From Desulfovibrionales bacterium GWA2_65_9 (GTDB taxonomy: Bacteria; Desulfobacterota; Desulfovibrionia; Desulfovibrionales; Desulfovibrionaceae), in NCBI GenBank assembly GCA_001799475.1, contig MGTN01000168.1, positions 19,148 to 27,523 of the forward strand: 8,376 bases of DNA, read 5' to 3'. Positions 1-5,970 of this stretch are shown here, in pieces; within the stretch, counting starts at the first letter, position 1; the number at the start of each line of letters is the position of its first letter. The position numbers and the translations under genes were made by a program. The notes under the pieces are model-generated. The model saw only the letters and a list, made by a program, of their open reading frames with translations, did not search any database and was not told where the DNA came from.

Positions 1-783
1 CTTTCCGGCAGCCTCTTCGATCCGCTCGTCGTGGAGGCCCTGGACAAACTGGCCGGAGCGGAGCGCTTCTGGGCAGACATGACCAGCCTTGACCCCACCC
101 GCGCCCTGGCCGACTCCCCGGACATGTTCGACGAGCGCGGCATGACGCGCGGCCAGCTCATGGCCGCATCCCAGGCCTTCTCGCAGATCATCGACTTCCG
201 CAGCCGCTTCACGGCCACGCACACGCGCGGCGTGGCCGAGACCGCGGTGTGCCTGGCCGAAAAGGCCGGGTTCAACGCCCCGGACCTGGACCAGATGCGC
301 CTGGCCGGGAACCTGCACGACCTGGGCAAGCTGGCCGTGCCCTCGGAGATCATCGAAAAGCCCGGCCCGCTTGACGCGCAGGAGCGGGACATCATGCGCC
401 GCCACCCGGAACTGGGCCACGCCATCTTAAGCTCCGTGCCCGGCCTGGAGCAGGTCGCGGACTGGGCCGCGCAGCACCACGAGCAACCCGGCGGCCAGGG
501 CTACCCCGGCGGGCTCTCCGGCCGGGAGCTGTCGCTCGGCTCGCGCATCATGGCCACCGCCGACGTGTTCACCGCCCTGCGCGAGGACCGGCCCTACCGC
601 ACGGGCATGGGCCGGGACGCCACCCTGCGCATCCTGGACGACATGGCCGCCCACGCCGCCCTGGACCCGCTGATGACCTCCCTGGTGCACGAGCACCACA
701 CGGAGCTCAACGAGCGCCGCCTGGCCGCCCAGACCCTGGCCGCCGCCGAGTTCCGCGAGTTCTATTCCGGCCTGGAGCAGTAG
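1..783 (+). CDS. HD-GYP domain phosphodiesterase-type protein (3' part; 5' end outside the window)
   Basis: The reading frame is open from base 1 to the TAG at 781-783, so the visible 260 residues are a C-terminal portion; the GTG at 31 is probably internal. The first residues (SGSLFDPLVVEAL) resemble the end of a preceding HD domain, suggesting a tandem HD/HD-GYP protein. Numbered from the GTG at 31, the HD-GYP signatures are a ligand-type His at 64, HDLGK at 96-100, H125 in RRHPELGH, HHE at 149-151 followed by GQGYP at 155-159, and the late helix TADVFTALREDRPYR near 176-190. In this family the domain binds a di- or tri-metal centre and hydrolyses cyclic di-GMP. Here the usual Asp of HHExxDGxGYP is Gly (HHEQPGGQGYP). 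The Gly change may alter activity, but the metal ligands look intact, so catalysis is plausible. The upstream part, which would show any receiver or sensor domain, is missing. Confidence 0.88.
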   Translation, partial: LSGSLFDPLVVEALDKLAGAERFWADMTSLDPTRALADSPDMFDERGMTRGQLMAASQAFSQIIDFRSRFTATHTRGVAETAVCLAEKAGFNAPDLDQMRLAGNLHDLGKLAVPSEIIEKPGPLDAQERDIMRRHPELGHAILSSVPGLEQVADWAAQHHEQPGGQGYPGGLSGRELSLGSRIMATADVFTALREDRPYRTGMGRDATLRILDDMAAHAALDPLMTSLVHEHHTELNERRLAAQTLAAAEFREFYSGLEQ

Positions 784-1127
784 CCCGCCAGGCTTCCGGG
801 GCGAATGGACAGTGCAGGATTTCAGCATGTCCAGGATCAATGCTGGAGCCTTTATTGTCTTGGTTACAGATTGGGCCATGCCGCAACAACGGCCCCGTTG
901 CTCAAAACGTTGGGCTTGGCGCTGCACCGTGCCCGCAAAGCCTGTGTTCCCCATGGTAACGGACGTCTTTTTCGCACCAGCAGACAAAAGCAAGGGTCGG
1001 ATGCTTGGTGTCTGACCGGGCCGCAATAATCCCGCCCACTTGCCATCGCCGCCGCCAGCGGCTACCATCCGCAAAATTGTTCAGGCCAACGGACCAAATA
1101 CGGCCACGGGGCCGACAGGGGCAGCGC
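784..1127. other. Gene-free gap between the HD-GYP gene and the nuclease-helicase gene
   Basis: This 344-bp stretch contains no reading frame I can support. It is visibly richer in A and T than its flanks, especially 830-1000. It holds short dyads: CAACGG-CC-CCGTTG at 887-900, and an imperfect hairpin at 912-934 (GGGC TTGG, loop CGCTGCA, CC GT GCCC). Neither is followed directly by a T tract, so I do not call a terminator. No promoter with both good hexamers is obvious. AATAAT at 1025-1030 is a possible -10 but has no convincing -35 at the right distance. The promoter of the downstream gene presumably lies here. Confidence 0.6.
1117..1121 (+). promoter_or_regulatory. Ribosome binding site of the nuclease-helicase gene
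   Basis: AGGGG lies six bases before the ATG at 1128. It decides the start: the same frame is open upstream to a TTG at 1005, but that extension is Arg/Pro-rich, has no domain similarity and lacks a comparable Shine-Dalgarno sequence. The PHP domain begins within seven residues of the ATG. Confidence 0.7.
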
Positions 1128-4100
1128 ATGACCACCTTTGCGGCGGACCTGCACATCCACTCGCGCTATTCGCGCGCCACCAGCAAGGGCCTGACCGTGC
1201 GCAGCCTGGCCGCCTGGGCCGAGGTCAAGGGCCTCAGCGTGCTCGGCACCGGGGACTGCACCCACCCCGGCTGGCTGGACGAGATCGGGCGCGAGCTGGT
1301 GGACGACGGCTCCGGGCTCCTGCGCCTGCGCGACACCTCCGGCCTGGCGGCAGAGATTCCCGGTCTGGCCGACCAACTCGGCGGCCACCACGGGGCTGCG
1401 CTGGCAGGCAACGCTCGCTTCATGCTCCAGGGCGAGATCAGCTCCATCTACAAACGCGGCGGCCGGGTGCGCAAGGTGCATAACCTCGTCTACCTGCCCA
1501 CCCTGGAGGCCGCCAAGAGCCTCAACCAGAAGCTGGCCCAGGTGGGCAACCTGGCCTCGGACGGCCGGCCCATCCTGGGGCTCGACAGCCGCATCCTGCT
1601 GGAGCTGGTGCTCCAGACCCACCCCGAGGCCTTCCTGGTGCCCGCGCACATCTGGACGCCCTGGTTCTCGCTCTTCGGCTCCATGTCCGGGTTCGACAGC
1701 GTGGAGGAGTGCTACGGCGACTTAAGCGCGCACATCTTCGCCATGGAGACCGGCCTGTCCTCGGACCCCGGCATGAACTGGACCATCTCGGCCCTGGACC
1801 GCTACCGCATGATTTCCAACTCCGACGCCCACTCCGGCGAAAAGCTGGCGCGCGAGGCCAACCTGTTCCGGGGCGAGGCCTCCTTCTCCGGCATCCGCCA
1901 GGCCCTGCGCGCGCACCAGACGGGCCTGCAAGGCGACTGCGAGTTCCTGGGCACCGTGGAGTTCTTCCCCGAGGAGGGCAAGTACCACATGGACGGGCAC
2001 CGCAAGTGCAACTGGTCCATGGAGCCGGGCGAGACCGTGGCCAACCGGGGCCTGTGCCCGGTCTGCGGCAAGCCCGCCACCCTGGGCGTGCTGCACCGCG
2101 TGCTGGCCCTGGCCGATCGGCCCGAGCCCGTGCAGCCCGAGGGCCAGCCCGGCTTTGATTCGCTCATCCCGCTGAAGGAGGTGCTCTCTGAGGTGCTGGA
2201 TGTGGGCGCGGGCTCCAAGAAGGTCGCCCTGGAATATTTCCGGCTCATCACGGCCCTGGGTCCGGAGCTGTTCATCCTGCGCGAGGCGCCGCTGCCGGAC
2301 ATCCGCCGGGCCTCGCCGGTGCTGGCCGAGGCCGTGGAGCGCATGCGCGCGGGGAAAGTGCTGCGCAAGAGCGGCTATGACGGCGAGTTCGGCGTCATCA
2401 CCGTGTTCACGCCCGAGGAACGCGCCGAGATGCGCCACGGCGGGCGGCTGGTGGCGGCCCAAGGCCAGCGCGGGCGCAAGCGCGCCCTCCCGGCCAAGAC
2501 CGAGGCCGAGCCGGAAGCGGCAGGCGATCCCGAGCCTGCGGCGCAGGCCAATGCCCCGGCCACACGCCCGGACGGCCTGAATCCGGCCCAGGCCCTCGCC
2601 GTGTACGCCGGGCCAGGGCCGACCCTGGTGCTGGCCGGACCGGGCACGGGCAAGACCCACACCCTGATCCGCCGCGTGGAGCACCTGCTCGACGAGGGCG
2701 TCCCGGCCGACGCCCTGGCCGTGGTGACCTTCACCCGCCGCGCCGCAGGCGAGCTGTCCGAGCGCCTGGCCTCCTCACGCGGTCCGGGCCAGCCCCTGCC
2801 GCTCACCGACACCCTGCACGCCCTGGCCCTGGCCCTGTGGACCATGCGCCGGGGCCAGCCCCCGGTGCTCTTGTCCGAGGACGCCGCCCGCAAGCTCTTC
2901 CTGGAGTCCCTGCCCGAAAACATGAGCAAGTCCGAGCGCACGGCCCTGTTCCGCCGCCACAGCCTGGCCCGCGAGAGCCTCGCCCCGCTAGATGGGCCGA
3001 CGGCCGAGGCAGACGGCGCATTGGCCGCGCAGGCCCAGGCCGAGGTGGCCGAGCTCAAGGCCACGCGCAACCTGGCGGACTTCACGGACTTGATCGAGTT
3101 TCTGCTGGCCGAGGTGCGCCAGCCCGGCTTCCGCCCGCCCTTTGCGCACCTGCTGGTGGACGAGATCCAGGATCTCTCGGCCCTGCAGCTGGAGGCCGTG
3201 CTGGGCCTGGCCGGGCCGCCTGAAAATATCGGCAATGGGGGCGAAGGCTTCTTCGCCATCGGCGACCCGGACCAGAGCATCTACGGCTTCCGGGGCGCGG
3301 CGGGCAACGTGCAGGAACGCCTGGCCAAGCGCTGGCCGGGCCTTGCGGTGCTGGCCCTGGCCGAGAACTACCGCAGCGGCCAGGGCATCCTGGACGCCGC
3401 CCGCGCTGTCCTGGCGAGCGCTCCCGCAGACGGTTCGCCTCCCCCCCTCCGGGCCAGGCCCGGCGCCACCGGCCAGGTGGAGCTGGTGCAGACCCCGGAC
3501 GCCCATTTCGAGGCCCGCTGCATTGCCGAGCGCGCCCGCAAGCTCCTGGGCGGCACCAGCCTGACCCTGCTGGACGCCTCGGCCCCGCCGCTGGCTCCGG
3601 GCGACATCGCCGTCTTGGTGCGCTTCCGCGCGCTCATCAATCCCCTCAAGGCCGCGCTGGAACAGGCCGGGCTGCCCTGCTCCGCGCCCGAGGCCGAGGT
3701 CTTCTGGGAGGAGCCGCGCGTGGCGGCCATTTTGCGCGTGGCCGAAAAGCTCTTTGGCCTGCCTGCGGGTGATGGTTCCGATGGTGGTTCTGGCGATGCG
3801 CCGGAGAACGCGACGGGAAACACCACGGAGAGCACCCCAGATGACCGCGCCGTGGCCGTGAACCTGCCGGAGTTCCTGCTGCTGCAAGGCCCGCGCGTGC
3901 TGCCCCCGGCCCTGCGCGAGAGCCCGCCCTTTGACCGCTTCTTCTGGGAAGGCCCGGCCTTCCGCGACCTCTGCCAGGAGTTCGACGCGCACCACGGCTG
4001 GGTCGGGCTGCTGGACTGGGTGCGCCTGCAGGCCGGGCTGGCCGAGCTGCGCCACAGCGCGCAGAAGGTGCGCCTCATGACCCTGCACGCGGCCAAGGGC

Positions 4101-4415
4101 CTGGAGTTCGAGGCCGTGTTCCTGCCCGCGCTGGAGGAGGGCATTCTGCCCTTTGCCGGGCCGGGCTGGCGTCCTGAAGACGCGGCCGCGCTTTCGCCGG
4201 AAGCGCTGGCGGAAGAACGCCGCCTGCTCTACGTGGGCATGACCCGCGCCAAAAGCACGCTCTGCCTGTCCTGCGCCGGGGAGCGCACGCTCTATGGCCG
4301 CAGGTGCACCCAGACGCCCTCGCGCCTGCTGGACGCCCTGCCCAAAGACGCCCTGCGGCGCAGGCAGATCGTCCAGAAGATGAAGTCAAAGCAGACGCAC
4401 CTGTCGCTGTTCTGA
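1128..4415 (+). CDS. Endonuclease Q-like PHP nuclease fused to UvrD/Rep-family helicase
   Basis: The protein has 1095 residues. Residues 1-435 look like endonuclease Q. They carry PHP metal ligands at H9/H11 (DLHIHSRYS), D43/H46 (GTGDCTHP), E103, H118, H174 (VPAHIWTPW) and D233/H235 (SNSDAHS). A zinc-binding segment follows (YHMDGHRKC near 286-294, CPVC at 310-313, then GVLHRV), and the module ends with GYDGEFG near 416-422. An Ala/Pro/Glu/Arg-rich linker (about 436-483) leads to an SF1A helicase: Q-motif LNPAQA (484-489), Walker A GPGTGKT (504-510), DEIQD (678-682), GDPDQSIYGFRGA (712-724), ENYRS (746-750), TLHAAKGLEF (985-994) and YVGMTRAK (1035-1042). Endonuclease Q incises 5' of deaminated bases and abasic sites; UvrD-type helicases translocate 3' to 5'. 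The expected role is therefore cytoplasmic DNA repair by nicking and unwinding, which I infer. All catalytic motifs look intact. The region between motifs IV and V is short for UvrD and contains a Gly/Asp/Thr-rich stretch (880-907). The C-terminus QTHLSLF resembles a beta-clamp-binding peptide. Confidence 0.92.
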   Translation: MTTFAADLHIHSRYSRATSKGLTVRSLAAWAEVKGLSVLGTGDCTHPGWLDEIGRELVDDGSGLLRLRDTSGLAAEIPGLADQLGGHHGAALAGNARFMLQGEISSIYKRGGRVRKVHNLVYLPTLEAAKSLNQKLAQVGNLASDGRPILGLDSRILLELVLQTHPEAFLVPAHIWTPWFSLFGSMSGFDSVEECYGDLSAHIFAMETGLSSDPGMNWTISALDRYRMISNSDAHSGEKLAREANLFRGEASFSGIRQALRAHQTGLQGDCEFLGTVEFFPEEGKYHMDGHRKCNWSMEPGETVANRGLCPVCGKPATLGVLHRVLALADRPEPVQPEGQPGFDSLIPLKEVLSEVLDVGAGSKKVALEYFRLITALGPELFILREAPLPDIRRASPVLAEAVERMRAGKVLRKSGYDGEFGVITVFTPEERAEMRHGGRLVAAQGQRGRKRALPAKTEAEPEAAGDPEPAAQANAPATRPDGLNPAQALAVYAGPGPTLVLAGPGTGKTHTLIRRVEHLLDEGVPADALAVVTFTRRAAGELSERLASSRGPGQPLPLTDTLHALALALWTMRRGQPPVLLSEDAARKLFLESLPENMSKSERTALFRRHSLARESLAPLDGPTAEADGALAAQAQAEVAELKATRNLADFTDLIEFLLAEVRQPGFRPPFAHLLVDEIQDLSALQLEAVLGLAGPPENIGNGGEGFFAIGDPDQSIYGFRGAAGNVQERLAKRWPGLAVLALAENYRSGQGILDAARAVLASAPADGSPPPLRARPGATGQVELVQTPDAHFEARCIAERARKLLGGTSLTLLDASAPPLAPGDIAVLVRFRALINPLKAALEQAGLPCSAPEAEVFWEEPRVAAILRVAEKLFGLPAGDGSDGGSGDAPENATGNTTESTPDDRAVAVNLPEFLLLQGPRVLPPALRESPPFDRFFWEGPAFRDLCQEFDAHHGWVGLLDWVRLQAGLAELRHSAQKVRLMTLHAAKGLEFEAVFLPALEEGILPFAGPGWRPEDAAALSPEALAEERRLLYVGMTRAKSTLCLSCAGERTLYGRRCTQTPSRLLDALPKDALRRRQIVQKMKSKQTHLSLF

Positions 4416-4449
4416 CCGCCCCGGCCCCCCGGCAACACCCGCGCGCATC

Positions 4450-4478
4450 TTGCCTGTGGCCGTGCCCTCTGGTATATT
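4450..4478 (+). promoter_or_regulatory. Sigma70-type promoter for the metallo-beta-lactamase gene
   Basis: TTGCCT at 4450-4455 and TATATT at 4473-4478 are separated by 17 bases, the optimal spacing, in otherwise very GC-rich DNA. Transcription would start near 4485 and give a leader of roughly 48 bases before the ATG at 4533. The promoter argues that the metallo-beta-lactamase gene is not simply read through from the helicase gene upstream. No other candidate in the window matches both hexamers this well. Confidence 0.6.
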
Positions 4479-4502
4479 TCCCCTCGCCCGGCAGGATATA
4501 CC
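4471..4502. promoter_or_regulatory. Inverted repeat overlapping the -10, possible operator
   Basis: GGTATAT at 4471-4477 and ATATACC at 4496-4502 are perfect 7-bp inverted arms, 25 bp apart start to start. The left arm covers the -10 and the right arm lies in the early leader. The placement suits a dimeric repressor that blocks RNA polymerase, or a leader hairpin. Only geometry supports this; no regulator gene for it is visible in the window. Confidence 0.35.
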
Positions 4503-4532
4503 CAAATCGCCGCCTGCCCACCGGAGAGACAC

Positions 4533-5282
4533 ATGGCCCAGTACATCATCCACCCCATCGTCATGGGCACCAAGGTCTTTGACCACAGCATGATGACCTA
4601 CCAGCACGCCCCCGGGAAGCAGTACACCATCCCCATCTACTGCTGGTATCTTGAGGGCGGCGACAAGAAGATCCTCGTCGACACCGGCGAGATGCGGCCC
4701 ATCGTCTCGGCCGAGCGCGAGGCGGCCATAGGCGGCAAAATCCACACCTTTGCGGAGGGCCTGGCGCTCTATGGCCTGAGGCCCGAGGACATCGACATCG
4801 TCATCCACACGCACCTGCACAGCGACCACTGCGAGAACGACTCCGAGTGTGTCAACGCGCGCATCTACGTGCACGAGGCGGAACTCAGGCACATCCACGA
4901 CCCGCACCCGCTGGATTTCCGCTACCTGGAGGACTACATCCTCGATGTGGAGGAGAACGGGCAGCTGGAGATCCTCACCGGCGACGCCGAGATCGTGCCC
5001 GGCGTGCGCGTGATGCACACCCCGGCCCACACCGAGGGCGGGCTGACCGTGCTGGTGGACACGGCCAAGGGCGTGGCCGCCATCACCGGCTTCTGCGTGA
5101 TCATGGAGAACCTCCTGCCGCCAAAGGAAATCACCGCCCGCGAGATGGAGGTCATCCCCTGCGGCACGGTGGTCAACAGCTATCAGGCCTATGACAACAT
5201 CCTCAAGGTCAAGGCCGTGGCGGACATCCTGCTGCCCCTGCACGAGCCGCGCTTCGCGTCCACACCCAACATTCCCGAGTAG
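4533..5282 (+). CDS. Metallo-beta-lactamase-fold hydrolase, N-acyl homoserine lactonase-like family
   Basis: The 249-residue protein starts at an ATG preceded by GGAGAG (4523-4528). It is a single metallo-beta-lactamase domain with no signal peptide, so it is probably cytoplasmic. The signature HTHLHSDH supplies H94, H96, D98 and H99. HTPAHTEGG supplies the third-site His (H166), and PLHEPRF near the C-terminus supplies H237. The early strand ILVDTGE (48-54) is also typical. Size and layout match the AHL-lactonase-like family, whose characterised members open the lactone ring of acyl-homoserine lactones; most relatives have no proven substrate. At the position where bona fide lactonases have a metal-bridging Asp (TGDA-like), this protein reads ITGFCVI, with Phe in place of Asp. 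The metal centre or substrate may therefore differ. The gene has its own promoter and no obvious operon partner. Fold confidence is high, but the specific substrate is uncertain. Confidence 0.87.
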   Translation: MAQYIIHPIVMGTKVFDHSMMTYQHAPGKQYTIPIYCWYLEGGDKKILVDTGEMRPIVSAEREAAIGGKIHTFAEGLALYGLRPEDIDIVIHTHLHSDHCENDSECVNARIYVHEAELRHIHDPHPLDFRYLEDYILDVEENGQLEILTGDAEIVPGVRVMHTPAHTEGGLTVLVDTAKGVAAITGFCVIMENLLPPKEITAREMEVIPCGTVVNSYQAYDNILKVKAVADILLPLHEPRFASTPNIPE

Positions 5283-5315
5283 GTCCCAATATCCCGGAGC
5301 AGGGCCCAATACCCC
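5281..5315. repeat. Short direct repeat at the 3' end of the metallo-beta-lactamase gene
   Basis: AGGTCCCAATATCCC (5281-5295) and AGGGCCCAATACCCC (5301-5315) match at 13 of 15 positions with a 20-bp period. The first copy overlaps the stop codon. No function is evident; a local duplication is the simplest reading. Confidence 0.5.
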
Positions 5316-5318
5316 CAG

Positions 5319-5351
5319 TTGGACCGATCCGCTCAGAACAGGTCCAGTTTT
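5319..5351 (+). terminator. Candidate terminator after the metallo-beta-lactamase gene
   Basis: TTGGACC (5319-5325) can pair with GGTCCAG (5341-5347), with one G-T wobble. The loop is 15 bases, and TTTTCCCC follows. It sits 37 bases after the stop codon, the right place for a terminator. The loop is long and the T tract has only four Ts, so this is tentative. Confidence 0.35.
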
Positions 5352-5407
5352 CCCCAAACAGCCCGTCTGCCGTGGCCCGGACAAGCCGTAACAGCCCCGT
5401 ACCAATT

Positions 5408-5445
5408 CCAAAACAAGAAGCCGGACCCCCGCAAGGAGGCCCGGC
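5408..5445 (-). terminator. Rho-independent terminator of the small exported-protein gene
   Basis: Read on the minus strand, GCCGGGCCTCC, loop TTGC and GGGGGTCCGGC form an 11-bp stem in which every position pairs, two of them as G-U. The stem is followed by TTCTTGTTTT. It begins 41 bases beyond the stop codon at 5487-5489. On the plus strand one of the G-U pairs becomes A-C and no T tract follows, so the element is oriented for the minus-strand gene. It also supports that gene being real. Confidence 0.75.
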
Positions 5446-5486
5446 CTGTTGCCGTCATGAACGTGTGAAGGGAGCTGGCGCCCTGC

Positions 5487-5801
5487 TCAGCGGTGGGGGC
5501 CGGGTCCAGAGCCGTGGCTGGGGCCCATTCCCCCAAACCCAGCGCTCGGTCCGCCATGCCCGCTGTCGCCGCGGTCATGGGATTGGCCCTGCAGGCTGTC
5601 CTTGGCCTCCTCGGCGCTGTGGTCGCGCTTCAGGATCAGGAGCGGGTCCTGGGCCTTGGTCTGGTCCTGGGTCTGGATCTGGGTCTTGGTCTGGTCCTTC
5701 ATCTGATCCTTCATCTGATCCTTCATCTGGGCCTGGGCCGGGGCTGCGCTGAAAAATCCGAGCGCCAGGCCCAGGGCCAGGGGCAAAAGTCTGCTTCGCA
5801 T
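5487..5801 (-). CDS. Small exported protein with Gln/Lys/Asp repeat and Gly/His-rich tail, unknown function
   Basis: The 104-residue product is not a family I recognise. The ATG at 5801 has AAGGAG seven bases upstream, and a good terminator follows the stop. Residues 1-24 form a classic Sec signal peptide: MRSR, a Leu/Ala/Gly/Phe core, then APAQA with likely cleavage before Q25. The mature part starts with a hydrophilic tract of alternating dipeptides (QMKDQMKDQMKDQTKTQ and so on, to about residue 51). A short ordered-looking segment DPLLILKRDHSAEEAKD follows (52-68). The tail (72-104) is rich in Gly, Ser, Pro and His, with H75, H82, H96 and H103. It is probably a periplasmic, largely disordered protein; metal binding by the His residues is only a possibility. 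It is transcribed away from mdh and converges on the metallo-beta-lactamase gene. Confidence 0.7.
   Translation of the reverse strand: MRSRLLPLALGLALGFFSAAPAQAQMKDQMKDQMKDQTKTQIQTQDQTKAQDPLLILKRDHSAEEAKDSLQGQSHDRGDSGHGGPSAGFGGMGPSHGSGPGPHR
5649..5738. repeat. Degenerate 6-bp/12-bp tandem repeat inside the small exported-protein gene
   Basis: Fifteen consecutive hexamers follow a CTGGNC/CTTNNT-type pattern on the plus strand. The most regular part is three 12-bp units at 5691-5726, the last two being identical (CTGATCCTTCAT) and the first differing at one base. On the minus strand the hexamers encode dipeptides AQ, MK, DQ, TK, TQ and IQ, residues 22-51 of the protein. The period is a multiple of three, so unit gain or loss keeps the frame, as expected of a slippage-prone coding minisatellite. 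Confidence 0.85.
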
Positions 5802-5808
5802 GGGGCTG

Positions 5809-5814
5809 CTCCTT
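5809..5814 (-). promoter_or_regulatory. Ribosome binding site of the small exported-protein gene
   Basis: On the minus strand AAGGAG lies seven bases before the ATG at 5801-5799. It is a near-perfect Shine-Dalgarno match and fixes the start so that the product begins with a full signal peptide. Confidence 0.75.
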
Positions 5815-5960
5815 GAACGCTATGGTGGTGGCAAGGGAGTGGATGGGCGAGCCTACCGCACCTGAAGCGCCGCAGTCAACGCTACAGACAGCGCCACAGT
5901 CGCCCCCCCGCCTTGACGCCCGGCCCGAAAATCGACAAGGGTCCAGGAGAAGAGCAACCC

Positions 5961-5965
5961 GGAGG
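5961..5965 (+). promoter_or_regulatory. Ribosome binding site of mdh
   Basis: GGAGG lies five bases before the ATG at 5971. An in-frame GTG at 5965 overlaps this sequence and so cannot be the start. TTGACG at 5913-5918 could be a -35, but no acceptable -10 stands 16-18 bases from it, so the mdh promoter is not resolved. Confidence 0.7.
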
Positions 5966-5970
5966 TGCCC

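Noticed and set aside
805..1029. Possible small plus-strand gene of 74 codons in the gap
   Set aside because: Poor ribosome binding site, no recognisable protein features, and competing open frames in the same stretch on both strands.
427..1074. Long minus-strand frame crossing the end of the HD-GYP gene
   Set aside because: It is mostly antisense to a confident gene in GC-rich DNA, where long shadow frames are expected; composition is Gly/Ala/Arg/His-rich without motifs.
1005..1127. N-terminal extension of the nuclease-helicase from a TTG at 1005
   Set aside because: The extension is Arg/Pro-rich with no domain match, while the ATG at 1128 has AGGGG at the right distance and immediately precedes the PHP domain.
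4419..4436. Terminator after the nuclease-helicase gene (CCGG/CCGG hairpin)
   Set aside because: The stem has only four base pairs and no T tract follows.
5649..5738. CRISPR array
   Set aside because: The repeats are 6-12 bp, contiguous without spacers, and lie within a coding frame.
5493..5816. Plus-strand frame opposite the small exported-protein gene with a Leu/Gly/Val/His repeat
   Set aside because: It is the complement of the hexamer repeat; it has no ribosome binding site, whereas the minus strand has a Shine-Dalgarno sequence, signal peptide and terminator.
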